Shown here piece by piece: positions 45,501-47,835 of a stretch of DNA of 64,000 nucleotides. How positions within the stretch are numbered: position 1 is the first letter of the stretch; each line of letters begins with the position of its first letter. Under the pieces are notes generated by a model that made no database searches, was not told the DNA's origin, and worked only from the letters and a program-made list of their open reading frames with translations. Position numbers and translations under genes: made by a program. The stretch covers positions 5,196,989 through 5,260,988 of the forward strand of contig CAIIXF020000006.1 of assembly GCA_903813345.2 (NCBI GenBank), given 5' to 3'. The DNA is from Owenia fusiformis (taxonomy: Eukaryota; Annelida; Polychaeta; Sabellida; Oweniidae).

Positions 45501-47835
45501 ATCATTTTCACTTAACTTTCCAGCATGCTACGATATCATCTAAGCTAAAATCAAGAGTTTCTTGGTTCAAAAAGTGTGTGCTTACAAGTAATAATTCCTT
45601 TTTGGACAATGCAGTCTGGAACTGCATATAACAACACATACATTTGAATTTGTAAAATCTGTATCTCTGTATTACATTTACCACCACAAACATGAATATG
45701 AATGCAAAAAAGTAAATAAATAGATAAAGTTGCTTGGACTATGTATTCCAATAATAATTATTTATTTATTTTCATGTATTTTTAAGATTGCTATCAGTTT
45801 AAGTGTCACAAAATTAACATGTTAAAAGGAATTGATATAAGAAATCTATGAAACTGAATCTTGCAGATACATTGAATAAACAAAATTGGCAGATAGAAAT
45901 GCAAGTTTTGCAATAACTTTTGTTATCTTTATTTTTCTTCATGAAACTTGCACAATATAAGTCATACATCTATCCTTATTCTTTTAAAATCGTATGACAA
46001 TCATTTAAGTATTGGCAATGTTGTATATATATCTTTTATTGACTCTTTAGATGTCATATCATGACATATTAGTCAATAAGGTAGAGCAGTTCTTCCCATT
46101 GTCGAGTTGAAGAACTGGTATCTTTATCCTGACTAGAACCATAGACAATTCTAGCCAGCGCCAGCCTTTTATCGAGTTAGCAGCACTCTAGTAATCGCTG
46201 GTAAAGGTCAGCAGTCATAGGTCAAAGAAAAATCACAAGAAGTGCTGTGACCTGGGTTTGAACCCAAGACCTCTACTTTTCAGCCTGAAGCCAGACTTCC
46301 TGCTTTTCAGACCAATGCCTTAACATGATGGTTTACATGATGAATTATTTTTATTCAGCAAATAAACACTTTTTGATGAATGAAAAATGATGATATTGTC
46401 AAATTTTGATGTATAAAATAATAAAATGCCATGGCCTCACAATATGTAAAGTACATCTGTGTGGCTATGGATAACAAAAGTTATAGGAAAATTAGGAATA
46501 CTTATTGAACGACATAATTAATTAATTGCAGGTACATGTGACATTTATCCGTTGCTAAAGAAACAATTCTCTTACTGCACTGGTACATTTACATGGACCA
46601 ATGAGGACTATGCAGACTATGGTCCTTACTGGAGCCCCTTAGATGGGCCTCCCAGTCGAGATATATGGAGCTACAAGACAGCATCTGAGCTAAATACGCT
46701 GCCATTGGCTGGCCATCATAGAACATACTCAGGTGGTGGATATCTTGTGGAGTTGACAAAATCAAGAAATGGATCTCGGAGTGCTTTAGATGATGCTAAA
46801 AACGATGGTTGGGTGGACGAGAGAACAAGGGTCATCATTGTAGAATATACAACCTTCAACCCAAACACAAACCTATTCTCTGTCTGCTCTTTAATGTTCG
46901 AATTTCTCACTCCAGGTCAAATTCTTACATTCCCAAGCATACTAACTGTTAAACTCTACCACTATTCCAATGGTTCTGAGATACTTGTCGCTGTATGTGA
47001 AGTATTGTTTCTTGTATTGTTGTTGATCTCCACTGTTAAGGAAATTAGATCTGTTAAGGCACATGGCGGACTTAAAGGATACTTCCAAGATAGCTGGAAA
47101 TTTGTGGAAGTGTTAGAAATTCTGATTAGCTATTCAGCTATTGCAGTGTTTTTCAACCGTTTGGTGATAGTGAATAGTATTATATCCAAGTTTTATGACT
47201 CCAATGGTCAGGGATTTGTCAGTTTCTACCCAGCTGTTTTCTGGGACTATGTTCTTAATTACATCTTCGCTTTCTTAATGATCTTGAATGTGATGAAGTT
47301 GTTCAAGTTGTTGAACTTTAACCCAAAAATGCGCATGTTGTCTGATGTATTTGTCATAGCTGGCAGGCCCCTCATTCATTTCGCCATCATGTTTGCCATT
47401 GTCTTAATGGCATTTACCCACTTTGCCATGATGTACTATGGGTCAACCTTTGATGAGTTCAGTACAGGCATGCATACACTTATAACATTAGTACACATGT
47501 TATTGGCAGAGTTTGACTCTGCTCACATAGTGGAGTACAGTTTACCAATGGGCATCATATTCACGGTTGCATTCCTTGCATTTGTATATATAATGACACT
47601 AAACTTGATGTTGTCAATATTGGATAATAGTTTCACAGCTGGTAGCCATAGCACAAGAGACACAGCAAGTGTTTCTGATATCTTGGCATTTGTTATCAAG
47701 AAATTCAAGGTGTGTAGTGGGCTAAGGTACTTAAAACTCTACAGACGGTGGAAGAAGTTTTGGGCAAAAAATGTTACTGTTGGTGATGATATTGGTGAAG
47801 AACCACAAAAGCTTTCCATGAAGGATATTTTGTGA
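3371..47835 (+). CDS. Polycystin-1-like protein, 3' part of gene (22 exons)
   Basis: Join: 3371-3507, 6239-6337, 6631-6846, 8987-9132, 9268-9415, 10172-10290, 11105-11236, 11558-11658 (or 11730-11830), 16362-16491, 16583-16730, 17058-17200, 18890-19043, 19153-19503, 20350-20528, 22485-22715, 26786-27072, 27485-28231, 28462-28635, 37925-38181, 43078-43370, 45329-45497, 46532-47835. Every junction keeps frame; all donors are GT except exon 3 (GC). Domains in order: REJ region, GAIN-like region, GPS (cysteines, HMT cleavage triplet), first membrane span, PLAT, five further spans, the extracellular polycystin domain, and five-span channel with pore loop. The 11 predicted spans equal the polycystin-1 topology. 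The family acts at cilia or plasma membrane as an adhesion-GPCR-like receptor partnered with TRPP channels. The short tail lacks an obvious coiled coil, favouring a PKD1L2/PKDREJ-type paralogue over PKD1 itself. Upstream exons (leader, further ectodomain) were not found in 1-3370. Confidence 0.9.
3995..6066. repeat. ATGTCCCCACCACATAGTG-headed element with ~155-bp tandem core and 760-bp duplication
   Basis: It starts TTTTTATGTCCCCACCACAT, followed by a GTGTGGGG inverse (hairpin) and a CCGTCTGTC-rich run. The core is ~155-bp units with 'GCCATTTTGGATTTTCCGTC' and 'TTTCAGGGATGATTCTTAGT'. A block of exactly 760 bases (about 4547-5306) is repeated head to tail at 5307-6066 with only scattered differences. 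GTTGGGACAT near 5281 and 6041 may be the inverted right end. A second copy begins at 63466. No coding capacity. It fills intron 1. Confidence 0.65.
6239..6337 (+). CDS. Polycystin exon 2: REJ region
   Basis: Acceptor TTGTAG, donor GGTAAAC. It encodes (M)DWASMSFTGQFGQAVSFRPR and CSFILHVNG. Phase 1 at both ends. Confidence 0.8.
6311..6490 (+). repeat. Degenerate tandem copies of the exon 2 donor boundary
   Basis: The exon 2 end TAGCTTTATTCTCCATGTCA followed by its donor recurs in the intron as TAGCTTTATACTCCAAGTCA-CAGGTTAAGATGTA (about 6438) and in weaker forms near 6400 and 6477. Similarity continues across the exon-intron junction. Confidence 0.5.
6631..6846 (+). CDS. Polycystin exon 3: REJ region, GC donor
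   Basis: Acceptor ATTTAG. It encodes GVKKSGAGVDSGFASFLFRT through VKVEDSTG. The donor that keeps frame with exon 4 is ACAG|GCAAGT, a GC donor with otherwise ideal consensus. The nearby GT alternatives (6851, 6856) have poorer context, and the 6856 one shifts into a stop within eight codons of exon 4. Confidence 0.75.
6847..7566. other. Intronic, no recognised feature
   Basis: Unique-looking AT-rich intron sequence between exon 3 and the mariner-like insertion; nothing recognised. Confidence 0.4.
7569..8611. mobile_element. Tc1/mariner-type non-autonomous element, 1,043 bp
   Basis: Terminal inverted repeats CAGGGTGTTCCAAAAGTAAC / CAGGGTGTTCAAAAAGTAAC (right end inverted) continue into AGGAC and are flanked by TA duplications at 7567-7568 and 8612-8613. 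Interior reading frames resemble no transposase, so it is non-autonomous. Confidence 0.75.
8987..9132 (+). CDS. Polycystin exon 4
   Basis: Acceptor TTTTAG, donor CAGGTAGTA. It encodes GSLLAYTDKPELLGVQLGPG through TTTEVVSLQ, a beta-rich extracellular segment following REJ. Starts in phase 1, ends in phase 0. Confidence 0.75.
9268..9415 (+). CDS. Polycystin exon 5
   Basis: Acceptor TCTACAG, donor AAGGTATG. It encodes VYPSHMQSFVYPETADSTNE and LTNLTVTTHNQESKLDNLLH, an alpha-helical-looking ectodomain linker with an NLT glycosylation sequon. Confidence 0.75.
9416..10030. other. Intron 5; fragment of a dispersed repeat
   Basis: About 9750-9830 (AGATCTCTCAATATTGTAGT, then ATACAAAGGAAAGTTTG) resembles the arms of the long inverted repeat at 43918-44854. 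The remainder was not recognised. Confidence 0.35.
10033..10150 (+). repeat. Two-copy 59-60 bp tandem repeat
   Basis: ATGGGCATGAGGC...AATTGAATGCA occurs twice head to tail with three or four differences, ending about 20 bases before the exon 6 acceptor. The open frame across it is a by-product. Confidence 0.7.
10172..10290 (+). CDS. Polycystin exon 6
   Basis: Acceptor GCTTTCAG, donor CTGGTAGGA. It encodes AASQLVFTVSAILNMESHEN and TNVTYNETMAMLEQRSL; several N-x-T/S sequons fit an extracellular position. Confidence 0.75.
10459..11071. mobile_element. 613-bp inverted-repeat element filling intron 6, with a nested mariner MITE
   Basis: The ends AGAGAGATTTCGCACATAGT and AGAGAGATTTCGCACATAAG (right end inverted) begin arms of about 45 bases. 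The flanks read ATT|...|ATT, or TA|...|TA if the first base is excluded. A smaller element, 10517-10744, is inserted inside. Confidence 0.65.
10517..10744. mobile_element. 228-bp mariner-like MITE nested in the larger element
   Basis: Ends CAAGGTGTTTCATAATG and CAGGGTGTTTCATAACG (inverted), flanked by TA on both sides. Non-coding. Confidence 0.65.
11105..11236 (+). CDS. Polycystin exon 7
   Basis: Acceptor TCTTAAG, donor AAGGTACA. It encodes IRDSIVTSLANTSVDVDDIT and ends STELAPSTK: 44 whole codons, phase 0-0. Helical pre-GAIN segment. Confidence 0.75.
11558..11658 (+). CDS. Polycystin exon 8a (alternative copy A)
   Basis: Acceptor GTCCAG, donor AAGGTAGAC. It encodes SKASHAFEDMSRTLVSKMED and ends ELIEDIAR. 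101 bases, starts phase 0, ends with two bases that join exon 9 as AGT. A near-identical copy follows at 11730-11830. Confidence 0.75.
11730..11830 (+). CDS. Polycystin exon 8b (alternative copy B)
   Basis: It has the same splice sites and length as 8a, with two base differences: one replaces Lys with Thr at the second residue, the other is silent. The duplicated unit is about 172 bases including intronic flank. Splicing 8a to 8b shifts frame and reaches a TGA after nine codons, so only one copy can be used per transcript. A collapsed haplotype or assembly duplication is the alternative reading. Confidence 0.65.
12048..13508. mobile_element. Hairpin-headed TIR element, ATCGCACTTTGAA family, 1.46 kb
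   Basis: Perfect 14-bp inverted ends TATCGCACTTTGAA (12048-12061) and TTCAAAGTGCGATA (13495-13508). GCACTTTGAAAAAGTGC forms a hairpin at the left end. A GC-rich GGGCGGGCGTGC run (12091-12145) follows, then ~600-bp tandem units (starts near 12165, 12765 and 13363) with 'CTTGTCATCAAAATTCCAGG' and 'GCGGCCATTTTGAATTTTTC'. Non-coding. It has the same architecture as the 2692-3162 and 3995-6066 elements. Confidence 0.65.
13510..14166. other. Intronic, no recognised feature
   Basis: Nothing recognised; short frames only. Confidence 0.35.
14167..14544 (+). pseudogene. Broken remnant of an EAD/SPDTDV-CXC type protein
   Basis: One frame reads SSNQEEADDRIIFYINDG...VLVDSPDTDVFVNLIFHRCG then a stop. After a gap, another frame ends SCMSSKTCTCRGMDIKC...CGCGKGKKCINPHK and a stop (14542-14544). 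Acidic EAD and SPDTDV motifs followed by a C-terminal CxC cysteine cluster are familiar from large repetitive uncharacterised protein families of marine invertebrates, likely transposon-borne. Internal sequence and frame are lost. The family assignment is from memory of the motif pattern. Confidence 0.45.
14545..14947 (+). mobile_element. 403-bp MITE with TAA target duplication (copy 1)
   Basis: Ends GGGGAGGCATCAAAAGTTCA and its inverse, flanked by TAA on both sides (14542-14544, 14948-14950). The left duplication coincides with the stop codon of the preceding gene remnant. The interior has a C-tract of more than ten and a G/C-rich subterminal region. TWA duplications and GGG-type ends fit PIF/Harbinger. 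Copy 2 is at 56139-56539 in the opposite orientation. Confidence 0.75.
14951..16361. other. Intron 8, no recognised feature
   Basis: About 1.4 kb of AT-rich intron without a recognised repeat boundary or coding similarity. Confidence 0.35.
16362..16491 (+). CDS. Polycystin exon 9
   Basis: Acceptor GTTCTAG, donor CAGGTATG. It encodes SLLLSGASNVMGATIEATQY and ends RTNEQVNNQ. The first base completes AGT from exon 8a or 8b. Confidence 0.75.
16583..16730 (+). CDS. Polycystin exon 10
   Basis: Acceptor ATTTTAG, donor TAGGTGAGT. It encodes AKEITDATMNVLKDVADAVL through MTVMQSQPESL, a helical pre-GAIN segment. Its 3' half is followed by three decaying tandem copies in the intron. Confidence 0.75.
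16742..17018 (+). repeat. Three degenerate copies of the exon 10 3' half and donor
   Basis: Copies at about 16745-16831, 16856-16950 and 16953-17017 each retain 'ACTGTT...ACAGAGGCC...ATGACT' from exon 10. The intronic ATACAACACAAGAAC that follows the true donor recurs too, so the repeat unit (about 100 bases) spans the junction. The donor GT is not kept in the copies, and frame is lost. Confidence 0.75.
17058..17200 (+). CDS. Polycystin exon 11
   Basis: Acceptor CTTCTAG, donor TATGTAAGC. It encodes GDHELSVGSTTEGSSPASIL and ends TDIFDKVYQLY. Starts phase 1, ends phase 0. Confidence 0.75.
17566..18526. repeat. Older inverted repeat surrounding the 815-bp element
   Basis: Left arm about 17566-17598 (inverse of AATTATGCATTAACAGGAAA then ATACCATCTT) pairs with right arm about 18494-18526 (AATTATGCGTTTACAGGAAA then ATACCATCTT). 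The 17642-18456 element was inserted into the loop. Confidence 0.5.
17642..18456. mobile_element. 815-bp inverted-repeat element with 9-bp target duplication
   Basis: The ends TAGCCTTGCCCAAGTCGGT and its inverse begin arms of about 60-65 bases (both reach ACCGCCTTGTAC). They are flanked by perfect 9-bp duplications GTACCATGG (17633-17641, 18457-18465). Nine-base duplications with long inverted ends fit Mutator-like elements best; hAT (8 bp) is possible if the flanking match is partly chance. No transposase. Confidence 0.75.
18530..18650. repeat. Dispersed repeat fragment
   Basis: TTTTGCTATAACTC...TTCATGAAAC...CACAA...ATCTGACTTTATTCT resembles 45895-46000 and, inverted, 46465-46510. It is a degenerate family without a visible boundary. 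Confidence 0.4.
18890..19043 (+). CDS. Polycystin exon 12: GAIN-like region
   Basis: Acceptor TTGTAG, donor AAGGTATT. It encodes MYQMKENPYIWHSSAESVTT, and ENLSENITIHLPTK near its end. 'NPYIW...V...L' followed by 'I.I.LP' is the pattern of the polycystin-1 segment preceding GPS. Confidence 0.8.
19153..19503 (+). CDS. Polycystin exon 13: GAIN-like region
   Basis: Acceptor TTTCCAG, donor CGGTAAGA. 117 codons of beta-rich ectodomain: DKPDLDKVILTVPITTQGNT, IMSEFKARDISVIEFRVAKG, and ending NRHRTLFIG. Several NxT sequons. Confidence 0.8.
19607..20284. mobile_element. 5'-truncated TGTCACCACC-family element split by a 379-bp MITE
   Basis: CGTCTGTAACAAATTATAAA...CAAAACTGA matches the 2692-3162 element, and ATTGAAC...AATATTGTGATCAACTA resumes it at 20227. 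Between them, 19843-20221 has inverted ends CTTGTATTCGCGAATGCAAA / CTTATTTTCGTGAATGCAAA, flanked by CTAAG on both sides (19838-19842, 20222-20226). Confidence 0.6.
20350..20528 (+). CDS. Polycystin exon 14: first half of GPS
   Basis: Acceptor TTTTTAG, donor TTTGTAAGT. It encodes GILLENNSPGNAEFIAGYNM through the GPS start KCLFWSESLQLWSNEGCF, carrying the first two GPS cysteines and tryptophans. The GPS is completed in exon 15. Confidence 0.85.
20560..21690. repeat. Dispersed element with three internal ~150-410 bp spaced repeats
   Basis: After a CCGCCCGCCCGTCTGTC run, three related blocks (about 20850, 21070, 21480) each contain a 'GCCATTTT..GTCT' sequence, 'AATTTCAGGTGTCC' and 'GTTAC/TGTAACAAAAAAT.GGCAA'. 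The AATTTCAGGTGTACTTTG variant of the same block occurs in the elements at 3995 and 63466, tying the families together. No ends were defined. Confidence 0.5.
21798..21900. repeat. 103-bp imperfect palindrome
   Basis: TCACTATCGTGGCATATATG and its right-hand inverse TCACTATCGTGGCACATATG extend through GCCC..GG..CTCA as arms of about 32 bases. It lies just left of the 21911-22160 element. Confidence 0.65.
21911..22160. mobile_element. 250-bp MITE carrying a CRE and CCAAT motifs
   Basis: Ends TTATAACATACCTTTGATGA then TGTA, and the inverse with one mismatch (22137-22160). The interior contains TGACGTCA (22048-22055) with ATTGG just before it and CCAAT at 22065-22069. Promoter activity is only a possibility. 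Confidence 0.55.
22485..22715 (+). CDS. Polycystin exon 15: GPS second half and first membrane span
   Basis: Acceptor CTTCAG, donor CATGTAAGT. It encodes VSPLAMPESLSCDCNHMTAF, completing the GPS. Cys-x-Cys-Asn-His-Met-Thr supplies the His-x-Thr triplet at which GAIN domains self-cleave (expected Met|Thr). A linker then leads to the hydrophobic segment VTISTMLAVWFLYIILVVYA and basic ARKHDRKD on the cytosolic side. Confidence 0.9.
22716..24008. other. Intron 15, left part
   Basis: It contains two copies of a dispersed block (about 23055 and 23190) with TGATAACTCAAATACCAGTG / GATAAATCAAATACCAGTGG then TTTGGTTCAAA; a relative lies at 25440-25590. Otherwise nothing recognised. Confidence 0.35.
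24018..24441. mobile_element. 424-bp inverted-repeat element with 9-bp target duplication and palindromic ends
   Basis: The ends CGAACTCCTATGCAGTG... and (inverted) CGAACTCCCGTGCAGTG... both run to CACTGCGGCGGGCA. They are flanked by perfect 9-bp duplications ACCTCTTGA (24009-24017, 24442-24450). Each arm is itself palindromic: GCAGTGATATATCACTGC on the right, GCAGTGTC...GACACTGC on the left. No transposase. Confidence 0.75.
25292..25312. repeat. G homopolymer, about 20 bases
   Basis: A run of around twenty G residues in intron 15. Similar runs occur at 38342, 41536, 14606 and 56460; lengths of such runs are unreliable in most assemblies. Confidence 0.8.
25681..26120 (-). pseudogene. Decayed Tc1/mariner transposase 3' part
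   Basis: CAGGGTGGTCAAAGAG next to TA (25681) looks like a mariner end. On the minus strand, frames with stops read QYINDAIDQLRTIIDQNGRH then IELF, resembling the C-terminal end of mariner-type transposases. The other end was not found. The assignment is tentative. Confidence 0.35.
26091..26485. mobile_element. 395-bp inverted-repeat element with internal direct repeat
   Basis: Ends TGAAAGGACGATTCTCGGTT and TGAAAGGATGATTCTCGGTT (inverted), continuing TGGAGAAC. Two direct internal repeats start GCATTATCCCTGCTTC at 26131 and 26330. TGAAAATTA..AGCC lies on both flanks and may be a remnant duplication. Confidence 0.55.
26786..27072 (+). CDS. Polycystin exon 16: PLAT domain, N-terminal part
   Basis: Acceptor TTTTCAG, donor CTGGTGAGA. 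It encodes NPSHHYGYLVTTVTGWRQDA, then the beta strands ANVFLQLNG and SEDYFLLTSDGSIGFLNSIT, then IWHDNTGDYPNW. This is the PLAT/LH2 lipid-binding fold that polycystin-1 proteins carry in the first cytosolic loop. Confidence 0.9.
27485..28231 (+). CDS. Polycystin exon 17: PLAT C-terminus and spans 2-3
   Basis: Acceptor CTTCAG, donor AGGTAATG. It completes PLAT with WYLNQVTVRDLQGDQVWHFL and CNRWLAID. Next come the family signature EKHLWLSIFSKPPESHFTRV, hydrophobic CAFTLLLSYMLTKIMFFG, and ISAIVIGLECSLLMFPFNLI. It ends in a long Ser/Asp/Glu-rich cytosolic loop. Diagnostic for polycystin-1 type proteins. Confidence 0.92.
28462..28635 (+). CDS. Polycystin exon 18: charged cytosolic loop
   Basis: Acceptor GTTCTAG, donor TGGGTATG. 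It encodes SSKSKSLISDSVEEETRAIP and RKATLERKGEKADRDLFSEE, ending KKKEPLG. Low-complexity charged linker between spans 3 and 4. The next exon is 9.3 kb away because of the LTR element. Confidence 0.8.
29100..29343. repeat. Degenerate GTAACACAGATA tandem repeat, interrupted by insertions
   Basis: Loosely repeated 'GGTAACACAGATAGT' words run up to the palindrome at 29344 and resume at about 36868-36920 beyond the retrotransposon. The array was evidently split by later insertions. Confidence 0.5.
29344..29460. repeat. Imperfect palindrome of about 115 bp
   Basis: Left GTTTTGGATATGGGGTTTAT and right (inverted) AGTTTGGATATTGGGTTCAT continue as arms of about 50 bases meeting at a loop near 29400. 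Hairpin-type MITE remnant. Confidence 0.55.
29499..30360 (+). repeat. 5' LTR
   Basis: 862 bp, TG...CA bounded. It contains repeated 'GGATTATCA..AACAT' words around 30000-30120; the short open frame there is a by-product. CTATAAATAAA near 29786 could serve as TATA box or polyA signal. Confidence 0.9.
30366..30383 (+). promoter_or_regulatory. Primer-binding site, tRNA-Pro type
   Basis: TGGGGGCTCGTCCGGGAT, five bases after the LTR, is the classic 18-base complement of the 3' end of tRNA-Pro also used by murine gammaretroviruses. Confidence 0.8.
30473..35479 (+). CDS. Gag-Pol polyprotein of the LTR element, 1,668 aa, integrase before RT
   Basis: Order of domains: SAP-like N-terminus (LKKTELLALAKHVGLAV), Glu/Arg coiled coil (about 85-150), capsid with SCAN-like segment (about 243-330), CCHC knuckle (C396, C399, H404, C409), aspartic protease RDTGAS (D483), Ser-rich spacer. 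The integrase HHCC zinc region starts at H810, followed by the core D881/D940/E976 (D-35-E) and a GPY/F-like module (PGDKVLILLP...FGPYVV). Only then come reverse transcriptase with YIDD (1403-1406) and RNase H (D1552), ending IADTLSRV. Typical Ty3/gypsy elements put integrase last; this order marks Gmr1-like elements. All catalytic residues and the frame are intact with no frameshift between gag and pol, so activity is plausible. Confidence 0.93.
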   Translation: MSFEVETFLEAPSLEEFDKLKKTELLALAKHVGLAVKTSYRKGAIKNILVPYLVAEEILPEEALKLIVEPVQHVEPVDPIRLKELEIREKELENERREKELQNEKELREKELEMQNEREKRENERQMREQEIQREIELKRLEIEAQSKTDEHATMHQHFENRFDASKFLKFVPKFQEKNVDKYFTHFEKVAQSLDWPKSAWPVMLQSVFIGKASEIFASLSAEACSDYDLVKNAILKAYELVPEAYRQKFRNAHKQSDQTHVEFAREQEQLFDRWLVSKDVSEEFKKLRELMLIEQFKNCVQYHIRTYLDEHKVETLSQAATLSDDYALTHKGSFIKGNSNFRGYQGNKPSYDSKSNQASSSNASNKAKDQSNSSQNSSSKSDQSNSSGPKSNVTCNYCKKPGHLISECYRIKNRREMSGSAHSNGCATVPISRKPIVWDSYTHTKKSTHSDIMEDYKPFMSEGSVSLSSDDTNSKPVKILRDTGASQTLLLEGVLPLSEESFTGTHILMQGIELGFTKVPLHRIHITSELVKGPVIVGVRPQLPVEGVALLLGNDLAGGKVSLDPIVSDQPCSIEDSVQQDSDIYPACAVTRAMAKRLADSGDSSVGDDFDSGFLSSLFDDECHSPLVKDGPYPNLKANSSLKQPSVRAKQSTIEANSSLKKPIARGDSPSEQDHYFNAVSPALASLDEVSSSSASVHEVSSPPCSEVSSSSSSEVSSSISDSDSLKNDPHSKHMLIYEQEHDPSLIDLHRRCLTIDEADKVPVCFYKKDGILMRKWRPPEASPEDDWAIVHQIVVPKSYHKEILSLAHDSPMAGHLGVTKTYHKILNHFFWPKLKQDVQEYCRSCHTCQMVGKPNQKIPIAPLHPIPAFDEPFSKVLIDCVGPLPKTKSGNQYLLTILCMATRFPEAIPLRNIKAKNIVKSLIKFFTLVGLPKDLQSDQGSNFMSGLFQQVMDTLGIKQCKSSAYHPESQGALERYHQTLKTMIRAFCFEYEKDWDEGIPLLLFATREAKQESLGFSPFELVFGHSVRGPLKLLKEKWLSETEKFNLLNYATGFKERLSKACEIAKENLINSQDKMKTWYDRKVKERSFQPGDKVLILLPLQTNPLQAKFFGPYVVDSKVNDLNYIVKTPDRRKETQLCHINMMKRYFEPDKEYDSIKPVVTLAPALVKETELQDSDDITYTDLDYEDIKGLSRLKNSEVLSNLDHKLHHVTNDQKQQVTELIHDFTDIFSDVPTKTSIAYHDVEVQDVTPIKQHAYRVNPSKSEDLRAEVNYMLENDIIEKSNSPWSSPAFIVPKSNGGRRLVVNYIKVNRVTKTDSYPIPRIDDCIDKIGTAKYVSKFDLLKGFLGVPLTERAKQVSAFVTPDGLYQFKVMPFGMKNAPATFQRMMNGLLADLKNTGVYIDDVIVYSDTFDEHMCLLRMLFERISLANLTINLAKSEFCKATVEYLGHVVGQGQVKPVSAKVESITQLPAPTNKKELMRSLGMAGFYRKFCPNFSSIALPLTNLLGKNIKYVWSEQCHTAFDKIKAILSEEPVLVAPDFSKPFKIQVDASDVGMGAVLLQEKDGIDHPVCYYSKKFDKHQKNYSTIEKECLALLLSLQHFEVYVSAPVHAVTVFTDHNPLTFLHRMKNKNRRLLRWSLLLSEYNLDIRHIKGKDNLIADTLSRV
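35733..36594 (+). repeat. 3' LTR
   Basis: 862 bp, nearly identical to the 5' LTR, preceded by the purine tract and followed by CTAA. Confidence 0.9.
36599..36733. repeat. T-rich low-complexity tract
   Basis: About 135 bases of (T)n with C/A interruptions directly after the LTR element; part of the split MITE interior. Confidence 0.7.
36880..37924. other. Intron 18, right part, no recognised feature
   Basis: AT-rich intron; no coding similarity or repeat boundary recognised. Confidence 0.35.
37925..38181 (+). CDS. Polycystin exon 19: spans 4-5
   Basis: Acceptor TTTTAG, donor AGGTGAGC. It encodes LPWWFIYINWTLSVLICLSA, then SYFIMLYGLKYG, then WLTSIFVAFSTSILFIQPVK and VITIAILCALICKRKPE. LPWWF..I.W and the TQP/IQP-VK motif are hallmarks of the polycystin-1 family. 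Confidence 0.92.
38385..41575 (-). mobile_element. Dead CR1/Jockey-type LINE, near full length
   Basis: Read on the minus strand from 41575. ORF1-like part (40822-41571): proline run, then RRKNNVILFNIPENQ (RNA-binding type). Apurinic endonuclease part (39895-40762): IGCVYRSPNQ, MGDFNLPVIDW and GKSDHQVLNF. Reverse transcriptase (39043-39737): YRPVSLTSIVSKLMES and YLDFRKAFDTVPH. A C-terminal region (38401-38904) follows, with WSPYQMDDIEALEKVQKRAT, FRRKRGDMIETYKLLNG and FFTQRVINSWNSLP. Frameshifts separate the pieces and the RT active site reads FADY instead of FADD. It lies antisense in polycystin intron 19. Confidence 0.88.
41576..43077. other. Intron 19, right part
   Basis: Low-copy-looking sequence with a dispersed 'GGCTGCCATCTTGAAAAA' / 'GGCCATTC' block around 42030-42360; nothing else recognised. 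Confidence 0.35.
43078..43370 (+). CDS. Polycystin exon 20: span 6 and start of the polycystin (TOP) domain
   Basis: Acceptor TTCCAG, donor GATGTGAGT. It encodes a cytosolic segment with PLDSEWLAQERERRFKEHHM, then IVIYVVFILTLAVVVHGHHD, and YRQTKSMEDMVI, the start of the extracellular domain between spans 6 and 7. The spacing agrees with polycystin-1 proteins. Confidence 0.9.
43918..44854. mobile_element. Foldback element with ~115-bp inverted arms
   Basis: Left AGTGAAATAAAATGTCTTTC, then CGAACC...TTGGAAC...TTTAG.CCTCTC.ATATT...CAAAGGAA.TTTTGGTTGATTTTAA. The right end matches when inverted. The interior is about 700 bases, non-coding. No convincing target duplication was seen. It lies in intron 20. 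Confidence 0.65.
45329..45497 (+). CDS. Polycystin exon 21: extracellular polycystin domain
   Basis: Acceptor TTCCAG, donor AAGGTAATC. It encodes VSTVDSMWDYLRNTMVPSLY, AEYMYNGDSISHLGIASDLV, and TTVVGVIRLRQQRIEK. 'W.YL....VP.LY' and 'GVIRLRQ.R' are conserved in the family. Confidence 0.9.
46020..46326 (-). mobile_element. tRNA-derived SINE
   Basis: On the minus strand a tRNA-like head has a B box GGGTTCAAACC (46255-46265) and an A-box-like GGCATTGGTCTG (46308-46319). After an unrelated body, the 3' tail is the palindromic block TTATTGACTCTTTAGATGTC / inverse (about 46036-46080). The same tail occurs alone at 21283-21330. Insertion in intron 21. Confidence 0.55.
46532..47835 (+). CDS. Polycystin exon 22: channel domain and stop
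   Basis: Acceptor TTGCAG; TGA at 47833-47835. It completes the extracellular domain (CDIYPLLKKQFSYCTGTFTW; YLVELTKSRNGSRSALDDAK; DERTRVIIVEYTTFNPNTNL). Five spans follow (starting SEILVAVCEVLFL, EVLEILISYSAIAVF, VLNYIFAFLMILNVM, HFAIMFAIVLMAFTH, GIIFTVAFLAFVYIM). The pore loop lies before the last: TLITLVHMLLAEFDSAHIVE, where the filter reads LLAEF in place of the LGDF of PKD2 channels. The 64-residue tail is basic then acidic, with no evident coiled coil. Confidence 0.93.

Noticed and set aside
46240-46326. Functional tRNA gene
   Set aside because: The B box is good, but acceptor and anticodon arms do not pair convincingly and a SINE body with palindromic tail follows.
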